Assembly (NCBI GenBank): GCA_023424585.1
Contig: JAFADT010000380.1
Coordinates: 1-8,056, forward strand
Source: Pseudomonadota bacterium
GTDB lineage: Bacteria > Myxococcota > Myxococcia > Myxococcales > Myxococcaceae
Reading direction: 5' to 3'
DNA length: 8,056 bases
The notes below the pieces were generated by a model. That model ran no database searches, was not told the origin of the DNA, and saw only the letters and a program-made list of their open reading frames with translations. A program made the position numbers and the translations under genes. This document shows, in pieces, positions 1 to 5,896 of the stretch; position 1 is the first letter of the stretch; each line of letters begins with the position of its first letter.

Positions 1-2
1 CC

Positions 3-497
3 TCAGGACTCACGGCACAGCCGGTCCACCTGCTTCAGCAGCGTGGGCATGCGCGAAGCGCCGTACATCCGCCGGATGTGCTCCGCGGCGGTCGCGGTCT
101 CCATGCCGACGGCGGTGACGAGCAGGGGCCTCAGGCTCCCGCCGCGCACGATGGGGAGCGCCGGGCCGGTGGTGACATAGGGCGTCTTGGCCACGCCGAT
201 GACGGGCACCGCGCGGCAGAGCGCTTCGTACAGGTGGGCCCCCAGGCCCGGCACGCCCTCCCCGAGCCACACGTAGCCGTCCACGACGATGGCCTCCAGC
301 GGCTCCTGCACGCCGGCGAGCACCCGCAGCAGGTGCGGCAGCTCGCGGCGGTAGAACTGGCCGGGCTCGTACGGGGCCGCGATGGGGCCGCGCTCCACCA
401 GGTGCCCGGCCTCCCTGGCGTCCGTCCAGGCGCGGAAGAGGACGCACGCGGCCACGGTGACATCCGGGCGGTAGTCCACGTCCACGCAGGCGAGCAT
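3..497 (-). CDS. nfi: Endonuclease V family protein, short form (164 aa)
   Basis: Endonuclease V cuts DNA (in some organisms RNA) near deaminated bases such as inosine. The family motifs are visible in order: CVDVDY at residues 4-9, PYEPGQFYRRELP at 42-54, VVDGYVWLG at 71-79, a Gly/His-containing stretch followed by PVIGVAK at 98-104, and a C-terminal SRMPTLLKQVDRL at 148-160 matching the family's 'yRlPep.r.AD' end. Asp6, Glu52 and Asp73 fall where the metal-binding acidic residues are expected. At 164 residues it is shorter than typical bacterial enzymes (about 220), mainly because the N-terminal ~30 residues before the first Asp strand are absent. The ATG is preceded by GGAGGAGG about 5 nt upstream, so the start is well supported. 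It is complete, with its TGA at the window edge, and is transcribed divergently from the DUF4185 gene. The family call is firm; activity of the short form is inferred. Confidence 0.85.
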   Translation of the reverse strand: MLACVDVDYRPDVTVAACVLFRAWTDAREAGHLVERGPIAAPYEPGQFYRRELPHLLRVLAGVQEPLEAIVVDGYVWLGEGVPGLGAHLYEALCRAVPVIGVAKTPYVTTGPALPIVRGGSLRPLLVTAVGMETATAAEHIRRMYGASRMPTLLKQVDRLCRES

Positions 498-645
498 CCC
501 ATCCTCCTCCAGAGGCCCAGGCTACACCGGCGGGGACCCCTCGCTGCTCCACCGTCCACTGGAGTCTTCCACACCCGTCGGGATACTTTCTGGATTTTTG
601 GTTTTTGCAGTGAATGCCAACTTATTGCCGGAAGGAGTCCAGAGG
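498..645. promoter_or_regulatory. Divergent intergenic region between nfi and the DUF4185 gene
   Basis: This 148-bp gap separates two divergent starts, so it must hold promoters for both genes. Its right half (about 582-630) is clearly AT-richer than the surroundings, with T-runs around 595-606. I cannot assign a clear -35/-10 pair. A GG...GC sigma-54-type arrangement was checked at 592-608, but the spacing is wrong. The ribosome-binding site AAGGAG lies at 633-637 region, about 8 nt before the ATG at 646. Confidence 0.35.
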
Positions 646-2613
646 ATGCGGAGCGCGACGTGGAAGCGGGTGGTGGCGTTGCAGGCAGTGTGTCTGCTGG
701 GCGGCGCGGGCACGGCCGGGGCGGTGACGCCCACGAACGTGACGAAGGTGGCGCGGGTGACGGGCGCCACGCCAGCGGGGGAGGCGCTGCCCAATCCCAA
801 TCAGACGCACACGAACTACGAGGTGTACGGCACGGACCTGGGCATCGTCTGGGACAAGGGGGGCGGTGAGGTGTTCGTCCTCTTCGGAGACACCTTCGGC
901 GCGGGCTGGTGTGGCAACGGCGGGTGCGGCGGGGGCTGGCGCAGCAACGTGCTGGCGCGCTCGGCGGACACCACGCTGTCCAACGGCCTGTCCTTCACCA
1001 CCATGGTGCAGGACGGCACCCGCCACGCGAAGGAGGTGCTGGCGTCCCGGAAGGTGGACAACGACGAGATCACCGTCATCCCCACCGCGGGCGTCACCGT
1101 GGGGTCGCGCCACTTCATCCACTACATGTCCGTGAAGCACTGGGGCGACCCGGGGCAGTGGCAGACGAACTACGCGGGCATCGCGTACTCGGATGACAAC
1201 GGGCAGCGCTGGGTGAAGCACCCCACGGCGCGCTGGGCGAACACCGCGTCCTTCACGAACCCCTTCCAGATGGGCGCCTTCGTGAAGAACGGCGGCTTCG
1301 TCTACCTGTATGCCACGCCCAACGGCCGCTTCGGCAACGTGCACCTGGCGCGAGTGCCGAAGGGCGCGCTGCTGGACATCAACGCGTATCGCTACTGGGA
1401 CGGCAACGGCTGGTCCGCGTCCCAGGCGGCGGCGCGGCCGGTGGTCATCGGCGTCGCGGGGGAGCTGTCCGTCGCCTACAACGCCGGGCTGGGCCGCTTC
1501 CTGATGACGTACCTCAACGAGCACCGTCAGGCCGTGGTGCTGCGCGACGCGGCCACGCCCACGGGTCCCTGGAGCGGGGAGAAGCTGCTGGCCACCGGAG
1601 CCGCCTTCCCCGGGCTCTACAACGGCTTCATCCACCCGTGGGGCAACACCGCCAGCGAGCTGTACTTCATCACCTCGCAGTGGACGCCCTACAACACGTT
1701 CCTGATGCGCGCGACGCTCACGGCCGACGCGGACGGCAACAACCTGCTGTCCGAGCCGGGCTTCGAGACCCAAGCCGCGACGCCCACGATGGCGCCCTGG
1801 TACCTGGCGGGCGCGGGCGGCATCGACCGGGCGCTGGGCCACGCGCACTCCGGCCAGGACAACGGCTACGTGCGCGCGTCCAGCGGCTGGAACGCGCTCA
1901 AGCAGCGCGTCGTGGTGCAGCCGTACACGGACTACACGCTCAAGGGCTGGCTGCGCTCCTCGTCCAACACCACCCGGGGCTTCTTCGGCGCGCGCGCCGC
2001 GGGCAACGGCCCCATCCTGGGGGAGACGCAGTACGGCTCGCTGCCGTCCTGGGCGGAGCGCACCGTCACCTTCAACTCCGGCGCCAACTCCATCGTGGAG
2101 GTCTACGGCGGCGTGTGGGCGGACGCGGGCGACACCTGGGCGCAGCTGGATGACGTGAGCCTCACCCGGGGCGCGAACCTGGTGGCGCAGGGCGGCTTCG
2201 AACAGCAGCCGTCCTCCACGGCCACCTCGCCCTGGTACGTGCAGGGCAACGGCGGCGTGGACCGGGGGCTGGGCTTCGCGCGCACGGGCGCCAACAACGG
2301 CTTCGTGCGCAACAACACCGGCTGGAACGCGCTCAAGCAGGAGGTCGCGGTGACGCCGAACACCGTCTACACGCTGACCGGCTGGGTGAAGACGTCCTCC
2401 AACCAGGACGACGGCTACTTCGGCGCGCGCGTGCTCAACGGAGGCCCCATCCTCAACGAGGTGCACCTGACGCAGCCGCTGGGCAGCTACACGCTCCAGT
2501 CCATCACGTTCAACTCCGGCGCCAACCACAGCGTGGAGGTGTACGCCGGAACCTGGGCGAACACGGGCGACACCTGGCTGCAACTGGATGACGTGGCGGT
2601 GGTCCGCGACTGA
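646..2613 (+). CDS. Secreted DUF4185 (GH183-type) glycosidase with two C-terminal carbohydrate-binding-like modules
   Basis: The 655-residue protein has a signal peptide (residues 1-26, basic MRSATWKR then a hydrophobic stretch ending AGTAGA), so it is exported. Residues about 50-362 form a DUF4185 domain: GTDLGIVWD at 62-70, VLFGDTFG at 78-85, WRSN at 98-101, then repeated beta-propeller-like blades. DUF4185 members have been characterised as endo-D-arabinanases (GH183); Asp64 and Asp82, in the two conserved motifs, are candidate catalytic residues by inference. Residues 366-510 and 511-655 are two tandem copies of a jelly-roll CenC/CBM4_9-like module, each with an N/D-NG[YF]VR, GWNALKQ, TFNSGAN and LDDV signature. 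I chose ATG 646 over the upstream TTG at 598 because AAGGAG lies 8 nt before it and the signal peptide then starts at once. The likely role is cutting arabinan-type polymers outside the cell. The substrate (D-arabinan versus another glycan) is not proven by sequence. Confidence 0.85.
   Translation: MRSATWKRVVALQAVCLLGGAGTAGAVTPTNVTKVARVTGATPAGEALPNPNQTHTNYEVYGTDLGIVWDKGGGEVFVLFGDTFGAGWCGNGGCGGGWRSNVLARSADTTLSNGLSFTTMVQDGTRHAKEVLASRKVDNDEITVIPTAGVTVGSRHFIHYMSVKHWGDPGQWQTNYAGIAYSDDNGQRWVKHPTARWANTASFTNPFQMGAFVKNGGFVYLYATPNGRFGNVHLARVPKGALLDINAYRYWDGNGWSASQAAARPVVIGVAGELSVAYNAGLGRFLMTYLNEHRQAVVLRDAATPTGPWSGEKLLATGAAFPGLYNGFIHPWGNTASELYFITSQWTPYNTFLMRATLTADADGNNLLSEPGFETQAATPTMAPWYLAGAGGIDRALGHAHSGQDNGYVRASSGWNALKQRVVVQPYTDYTLKGWLRSSSNTTRGFFGARAAGNGPILGETQYGSLPSWAERTVTFNSGANSIVEVYGGVWADAGDTWAQLDDVSLTRGANLVAQGGFEQQPSSTATSPWYVQGNGGVDRGLGFARTGANNGFVRNNTGWNALKQEVAVTPNTVYTLTGWVKTSSNQDDGYFGARVLNGGPILNEVHLTQPLGSYTLQSITFNSGANHSVEVYAGTWANTGDTWLQLDDVAVVRD
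1741..2175 (+). repeat. Tandem module copy 1 in the DUF4185 protein (residues 366-510)
   Basis: First of two adjacent 145-codon units. It encodes NLLSEPGFE at its start and LDDVSLTRG at its end, as in CenC/CBM4_9-like beta-sandwich modules. A 22-bp block at 1884-1905 (encoding GWNALKQ) is identical to 2319-2340 in copy 2, exactly 435 bp away. This indicates an in-frame tandem duplication. Confidence 0.85.
2176..2610 (+). repeat. Tandem module copy 2 in the DUF4185 protein (residues 511-655)
   Basis: Second 145-codon unit, starting NLVAQGGFE and ending LDDVAVVRD at the protein C-terminus. It shares the WY, GGVDR.LG, GWNALKQ, YFGAR, GPIL.E, TFNSGAN, VEVY and GDTW.QLDDV blocks with copy 1. The differences lie mainly in the loops, where sugar contacts would be expected. 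Confidence 0.85.
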
Positions 2614-2640
2614 AGGGACGCGCGGCCGTTGCCTGGCTTC

Positions 2641-2657
2641 GGGCTGGCGCTCAGCCC
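2641..2657 (+). terminator. Weak terminator-like hairpin after the DUF4185 gene
   Basis: A 6-bp perfect stem (GGGCTG / CAGCCC) with a 5-nt loop lies 27 nt after the stop codon. There is no T-tract behind it, so it is at best a weak or Rho-assisted transcript end. Confidence 0.3.
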
Positions 2658-2703
2658 TCGGCGGTCCGGGGCCGGGCGTCATGAGAAGGGTTGAATGATT
2701 TGA

Positions 2704-3381
2704 ATGGCTGGCGCGCGGAACACATCATGGGCGCCACCTCGGCACAGACCACCCCATCGGATGATGCTGGGGGACTTCGAGGTCACCGCGCTGTCCGACG
2801 GCACCCTGGTCCTTCCCATGGGCTCGCTGCTCACCCACATCACCGCGGCCCAGGTGAAGACGCAGTTCGCGCGCACCGGGCTCGACCCGGGTCACGTCGA
2901 AGGGTCGGTCAACGCGTTCCTGGTCCACACCGGTGAGCACCTCGTGCTGGTGGACGCGGGGGCAGGCCATGCGTTTGGTCCGGACGCGGGCGGACGCCTG
3001 CTGAACAGCCTGCGTGCCGCGGGCTACCGTCCCGAGGACATCGACGCGGTGCTGCTGACGCATGTCCACGGAGACCACTTCTCCGGGATGACGGCCGACG
3101 GGAAGGCGGTGTTCCCGAACGCGGACGTCTACGTCGACAAGAACGAAGCCGACTTCTGGCTCGATGCCTCGAAGGAGAAGACCGTCCCCGAGGAGCTCCG
3201 GGGTGGCTTCGCCCAGGCCGCCGCCCGCCAGCGGCTGAAGGCGATGACCGACGCGGCCGCGAAGGGCTACTACGTGGGCGCGGCGCACATCTCCTTCCCG
3301 GGCATCGGGCGGGTCCTGCCCGAGGGCAAGGCCTTCACGTGGCTGCCGGTGAACTACAGCGTCGCCGGCCTCAAGCCCTGA
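2704..3381 (+). CDS. Metallo-beta-lactamase-fold hydrolase, apparently internally deleted
   Basis: The N-terminal part is a canonical MBL fold: LGDFEVTALSDGT at 22-34, SVNAFLV at 68-74, LVLVDAGAG at 80-88 and the metal motif HVHGDH at 120-125. The C-terminus carries AAHISFPGIG (193-202) and WLPVNYS (213-219), the usual end of the periplasmic MBL subgroup whose members are about 300 residues. The block that normally sits between, with a GHTPGH-type His and the bridging Asp of a WGD motif, is missing. Residues about 168-176 run straight from the 'FAQAA' helix into the 'RQRLKAMTDAAAKGY' helix. The reading frame stays open. The usual N-terminal signal peptide is also not recognisable (residues 1-19 are Arg/His/Pro-rich), and the true start may be at ATG 2761 or 2764. 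ATG 2704 has a distant AGAAGGG (13 nt). Zinc-dependent activity is doubtful; it may be a decaying gene. The family is firm; the deletion is inferred from remembered family architecture. Confidence 0.75.
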   Translation: MAGARNTSWAPPRHRPPHRMMLGDFEVTALSDGTLVLPMGSLLTHITAAQVKTQFARTGLDPGHVEGSVNAFLVHTGEHLVLVDAGAGHAFGPDAGGRLLNSLRAAGYRPEDIDAVLLTHVHGDHFSGMTADGKAVFPNADVYVDKNEADFWLDASKEKTVPEELRGGFAQAAARQRLKAMTDAAAKGYYVGAAHISFPGIGRVLPEGKAFTWLPVNYSVAGLKP

Positions 3382-3382
3382 G

Positions 3383-3419
3383 CCGGCGACGCGCCGGTGC
3401 GGGGCGTCCGTCCCGCACC
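3383..3419 (+). terminator. Two overlapping hairpins after the MBL gene
   Basis: Just after the stop codon is a CCGGCG / CGCCGG stem with a 3-nt loop (3383-3397). It is followed by an 8-bp perfect stem GGTGCGGG / CCCGCACC with an 8-nt loop (3396-3419). The two share bases 3396-3397, so both cannot form completely at once. No T-run follows, so this is a GC-rich transcript-end or RNA-stability structure rather than a textbook terminator. Confidence 0.5.
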
Positions 3420-3448
3420 CGGCGCGGGCCTGGAGGCCGGGGCCTGAT

Positions 3449-4054
3449 ATGAACCCAGCCATGTCCCTGAAGCATGCTCCGGCCCTCTTCGCGCTCCTGC
3501 TGTCCCTGCCTGGCACCGCCCCCCGGGCAGCGGAGGCGAAGCCCGCAAGCTGCGCCCAGGCTCCCTTGTTCCAGCGCTACGCGCGCAGCGGCATGGTGGA
3601 GACCCTGCCTGGAAACAAGGTGCGCCTGACGGCGGTGGCGGACGTCCACAGCGAGGACTGCGGCACCCCCGACTGCTACTTCACGAAGGTGCGGGCGGTG
3701 TTCCACTTCGCTGAAGGCCCCGGCTGCCGAGTGCGGCAGGTGGATGTCTCCACGGAGGATGGCGGCTGCAACCACGTGGGGCCGCAGGCTCCGCCGAAGC
3801 GGGAGACCTTCTTCCCGAAGGGGCCCGCGGACGCGGCCGACCCGGCGCTGGGGCAGCTCACCCTGCGCTCGCGGAAGGCGGATCGCGCCCTTGTCGTCCT
3901 TCCACGCAACCTCTTCTACTTCGCGGACGTGAAGGCGGACGCACCGCTCCACACCACGTTGCCCACTGGCGAGGAGGGAGAGGACCCCTGCTGCTGGGGA
4001 TCGTCCATCGCGGAGCCGCACTTCCGCGACGAGGGTTCAGCGGCTGGACCCTAG
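3449..4054 (+). CDS. Exported Cys-rich protein of unknown function (201 aa)
   Basis: I do not recognise this family. Residues 1-30 look like a Sec signal peptide (MNPAMSLKH, hydrophobic ALFALLLSL, then ..APRAAEA), with probable cleavage after AEA or nearby, so the protein should be periplasmic or secreted. The mature part has seven cysteines (35, 71, 76, 93, 107, and the adjacent pair 181-182), suggesting disulfides. A CxxxxC pair sits in an acidic turn (SEDCGTPDC), and a central strand-rich part reads VRAVFHF, CRVRQVDV, QLTLRS, ALVVLP. The fold is probably a small beta-rich domain. The start at 3449 is supported by GGAGG about 12 nt upstream; an in-frame ATG at 3461 is the alternative. Codon use matches its neighbours. 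It stands alone between hairpins on both sides, so it is likely transcribed by itself. No function can be given. Confidence 0.7.
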   Translation: MNPAMSLKHAPALFALLLSLPGTAPRAAEAKPASCAQAPLFQRYARSGMVETLPGNKVRLTAVADVHSEDCGTPDCYFTKVRAVFHFAEGPGCRVRQVDVSTEDGGCNHVGPQAPPKRETFFPKGPADAADPALGQLTLRSRKADRALVVLPRNLFYFADVKADAPLHTTLPTGEEGEDPCCWGSSIAEPHFRDEGSAAGP

Positions 4055-4074
4055 CGGGCGTCCAGGAGCGCCCG
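4055..4074 (+). terminator. Hairpin directly after the Cys-rich exported protein gene
   Basis: A 6-bp perfect stem (CGGGCG / CGCCCG) with an 8-nt loop begins one base after the TAG stop. It lacks a T-tract, so termination is only suggested. Confidence 0.35.
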
Positions 4075-4186
4075 ACAGGCTTCAGGGGGCCGCGCCGCTC
4101 GACGCGGAGCGGACCGACGAGATGCCGCCTGACTTCGCCCGAGGTCCCGGCCGCGCCGCTGGAGTCCCACGAGCAGGAGCGCTGGG

Positions 4187-4207
4187 CTGAACGTTCCGGG
4201 TGTTCAG
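4187..4207. promoter_or_regulatory. Dyad CTGAAC-N9-GTTCAG upstream of the GH43 gene
   Basis: Perfect 6-bp inverted arms are separated by 9 nt, giving two half-sites about 1.5 helical turns apart, ~95 bp before the GH43 start. It could be an operator for a dimeric regulator or simply an RNA hairpin ending the upstream transcript. No regulator can be named. Confidence 0.25.
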
Positions 4208-4234
4208 GGCCCGGTCCACGCCTGGGAGGCGGAG

Positions 4235-4263
4235 ACTCGCCAACGAGTAAAAGCTGCTAGATA
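4235..4263 (+). promoter_or_regulatory. Possible promoter/operator of the GH43 gene
   Basis: A small dyad ACTCG-CCAA-CGAGT (4235-4248) is followed by an AT-rich run and TAGATA (4258-4263), which could be a -10 element about 37 nt before the start codon. No good -35 is seen, so an activator-dependent promoter is possible. The ribosome-binding site GGAGG at 4288-4292 lies 7 nt before ATG 4300. Confidence 0.3.
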
Positions 4264-4299
4264 TGACTTCCTTGTCTTCTCCTGCCTGGAGGTCCATCG

Positions 4300-5745
4300 A
4301 TGCAGAACCCCTCGTTGTGGTCCGCTGTCGCCCTCGCCGGGGCGCTCTCCGCGCTCGCGGCGGGTTGTGGTGAGGAGCGCTCCGACGGCTCCGTCGTGGA
4401 CGAGGCCCCGGTGGGCACGTCCAGCGGTGCGCTCGCGTGCAGCACGCGCATCACCTACGGCGACCGGTGGATCCATCCCGGGCACCCGGCGCAGTTCGAC
4501 ATCGCGAGCGGCCTGGTGACCTGGGACGGCACCTGCGTCAACGAAGGCTCCAACTCCTACGCCGTGCTGTCGAACGGCTGGAAGCCGTACTTCACCGGGC
4601 ATGACGCCTGTGTGATGGCGCTCGACACGGACTGTTCGGGCGCCACGGCCTGCGCGACGCGCCTCACCTACAGCGCGGCGTGGCTGCATCCCTCGGGGCA
4701 CGCGGCCCAGTACGACGACGTGGGCGGCCGCGTGACGTGGGACCGGGGCTGCACGAACGCGTCCCCCAATTCGTACACGGTGCTGTCCAACGAGTGGGCG
4801 CCGTACTTCAGCGGCGCCAACGCGTGCGGCATCTCGCTGCGCTACACGGGCTGTGGCGGGCTCTACCAGAACCCCGTGGTGCCGGTGGACTGCGCGGACC
4901 CGGGCGTCATCCACGACGGCACGCAGTACGTCGCGGCCTGCACGTCCGGGGGCGCGGCCAACGCGTTCCCGCTGCGCACGTCGAAGGACCTGGTCACCTG
5001 GACCGCCGCGGGCAACATCTTCCCCTCCGCGCGCCGTCCCACGTGGGCCACGGGCGACTTCTGGGCGCCGGAGATCCACAAGGTGGGCGGTCGCTACATC
5101 GCGTACTTCACCGCGCGCCATCAGGACGGGAAGCTGTCCATCGGCGCGGCGACGGCCACCAGCGCGCTCGGGCCCTTCACGGACCTGGGCCATCCCCTGG
5201 TGCATGACGCGGGCATGGGGATGATCGACGCCACGTTCTTCCATGACACCGCGGGGGCGCCGTACCTCGTGTGGAAGGCGGACGGAAACGCGGTGGGCCA
5301 GCCCACGCCGATCTACGGCCAGGCGCTGGCGGCGGACGGGCTGTCGCTCACCGGCACGCGCCGCACGCTGATGAGCAATACGCTGGGCTGGGAGGGCGGC
5401 GTCGTCGAGGCGCCGTGGGTCGTCGCGCGGGGCGGCTACTACTACCTCTTCTACAGCGGCAACTCGTACGCCAACAGCACCTACGCCGTGGGCGTTGCCC
5501 GTGCCACGAGCCCGCTGGGGCCCTATACGAAGCTGGGCAACCCCATCCTCAAGACGGGCGGCGGCTGGGTGGGGCCCGGCCACAACTCGGTGGTCACCGG
5601 CCCCGGCGGCGGCACCGTCATGGTCTACCACGCGTGGAACAGCGCCCACACGGCCCGGGTGATGCTCGTGGATGCCATCACCTGGCCCAACGGCTGGCCC
5701 GCGGTGCCGGAGGCGCCGTCGTCCGGTTCACGCCCCATGCCGTAG
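4300..5745 (+). CDS. GH43 family glycosidase lipoprotein (arabinanase/xylosidase type) with duplicated Cys repeats
   Basis: The 481-residue protein begins with a lipoprotein signal peptide ending in the lipobox LAAGC (residues 19-23), so Cys23 is probably lipidated and the enzyme held on a membrane surface. Residues 47-112 and 118-185 are two copies of a ~68-residue Cys-containing module. From about 188 to 475 is a five-bladed beta-propeller GH43 domain. The expected catalytic acids are visible: Asp200 in CADPGVIHDG (general base), Asp310 in GMIDATFF (pKa modulator) and Glu370 in GVVEAPWVV (general acid). WAPEIHKVGGRYIAYFT (255-271) and GPGHNSVV (425-432) are further family motifs. GH43 enzymes remove or cleave L-arabinofuranosyl or xylosyl residues; the exact subfamily cannot be fixed by eye. 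ATG 4300 has GGAGG at 7 nt. It is the second predicted propeller glycosidase in the window after the DUF4185 protein, suggesting a shared interest in arabinose-containing polymers. A strong terminator follows. Confidence 0.88.
   Translation: MQNPSLWSAVALAGALSALAAGCGEERSDGSVVDEAPVGTSSGALACSTRITYGDRWIHPGHPAQFDIASGLVTWDGTCVNEGSNSYAVLSNGWKPYFTGHDACVMALDTDCSGATACATRLTYSAAWLHPSGHAAQYDDVGGRVTWDRGCTNASPNSYTVLSNEWAPYFSGANACGISLRYTGCGGLYQNPVVPVDCADPGVIHDGTQYVAACTSGGAANAFPLRTSKDLVTWTAAGNIFPSARRPTWATGDFWAPEIHKVGGRYIAYFTARHQDGKLSIGAATATSALGPFTDLGHPLVHDAGMGMIDATFFHDTAGAPYLVWKADGNAVGQPTPIYGQALAADGLSLTGTRRTLMSNTLGWEGGVVEAPWVVARGGYYYLFYSGNSYANSTYAVGVARATSPLGPYTKLGNPILKTGGGWVGPGHNSVVTGPGGGTVMVYHAWNSAHTARVMLVDAITWPNGWPAVPEAPSSGSRPMP
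4438..4635 (+). repeat. Cys-containing module copy 1 in the GH43 lipoprotein (residues 47-112)
   Basis: The unit runs from CSTRITYGDRWIHP to CVMALDTDC. It shares the pattern C-[SA]TR[IL]TY..W[IL]HP..H.AQ[FY]D with copy 2, then VTWD..C, NSY.VLSN.W.PYF.G..AC. Cysteines are at 47, 79, 104 and 112. I do not recognise it as a named CBM. Confidence 0.8.
4651..4854 (+). repeat. Cys-containing module copy 2 in the GH43 lipoprotein (residues 118-185)
   Basis: Second copy, from CATRLTYSAAWLHP to LRYTGC, with cysteines at 118, 151, 176 and 185 aligned to those of copy 1. It ends directly before the GH43 propeller. The conserved Trp and Tyr residues would suit a sugar-binding surface, which is an inference only. 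Confidence 0.8.
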
Positions 5746-5767
5746 CAGGCGCGCCCCGAGGACGGCC

Positions 5768-5810
5768 CGGCCGCGCGAGGAGTGGCTCGCGCGGCCGCTG
5801 TCTTCCTTCC
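5768..5810 (+). terminator. Strong intrinsic-type terminator of the GH43 gene
   Basis: A 12-bp perfect GC-rich stem (arms 5768-5779 and 5786-5797) with a 6-nt loop GAGTGG lies 22 nt after the GH43 stop. It is followed by a pyrimidine tail rich in T (CTGTCTTCCTTCC). It is the best terminator structure in the window. Confidence 0.7.
5771..5794 (+). repeat. Direct repeat copy 1 (terminator hairpin core)
   Basis: This 24-bp unit matches 5873-5896 at 21 of 24 positions, 102 bp away. The last 13 bases, GTGGCTCGCGCGG, are identical. This copy forms the core of the strong GH43 terminator. Confidence 0.7.
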
Positions 5811-5872
5811 GGGCGCCGGTTGGTTTCCATGACAGCGCGCCCGAGTCCGACCTGGCGCGTGCCTGCATCGCG

Positions 5873-5896
5873 GCGCGCGACGGGTGGCTCGCGCGG
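5873..5896 (+). repeat. Direct repeat copy 2 (shorter hairpin)
   Basis: This copy keeps a 7-bp stem CGCGCGA / TCGCGCG around an 8-nt loop (5874-5895). It has lost the outer pairs of copy 1 and has only a short T-poor tail (GAGGTTCTCC). It may be a decayed or back-up terminator lying ~115 bp before the acyltransferase gene. Confidence 0.6.

Noticed and set aside
591..608. Sigma-54-type promoter before the DUF4185 gene
   Set aside because: The GG and GC elements are 13 bases apart instead of the required 10, and the rest of the consensus is missing.
598..645. TTG start giving a 16-residue longer DUF4185 protein
   Set aside because: There is no ribosome-binding site before 598, whereas AAGGAG precedes ATG 646 and the signal peptide begins exactly there.
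622..2682. Long 686-codon open frame on the minus strand opposite the DUF4185 gene
   Set aside because: It is the antisense shadow of a high-GC gene: very Arg/Val/His-rich, with no domain motifs, while the plus strand encodes recognisable domains.
4204..5649. 481-codon minus-strand open frame opposite the GH43 gene
   Set aside because: It is an antisense shadow with low-complexity Arg/Val/Ala composition; the GH43 catalytic motifs lie on the plus strand.
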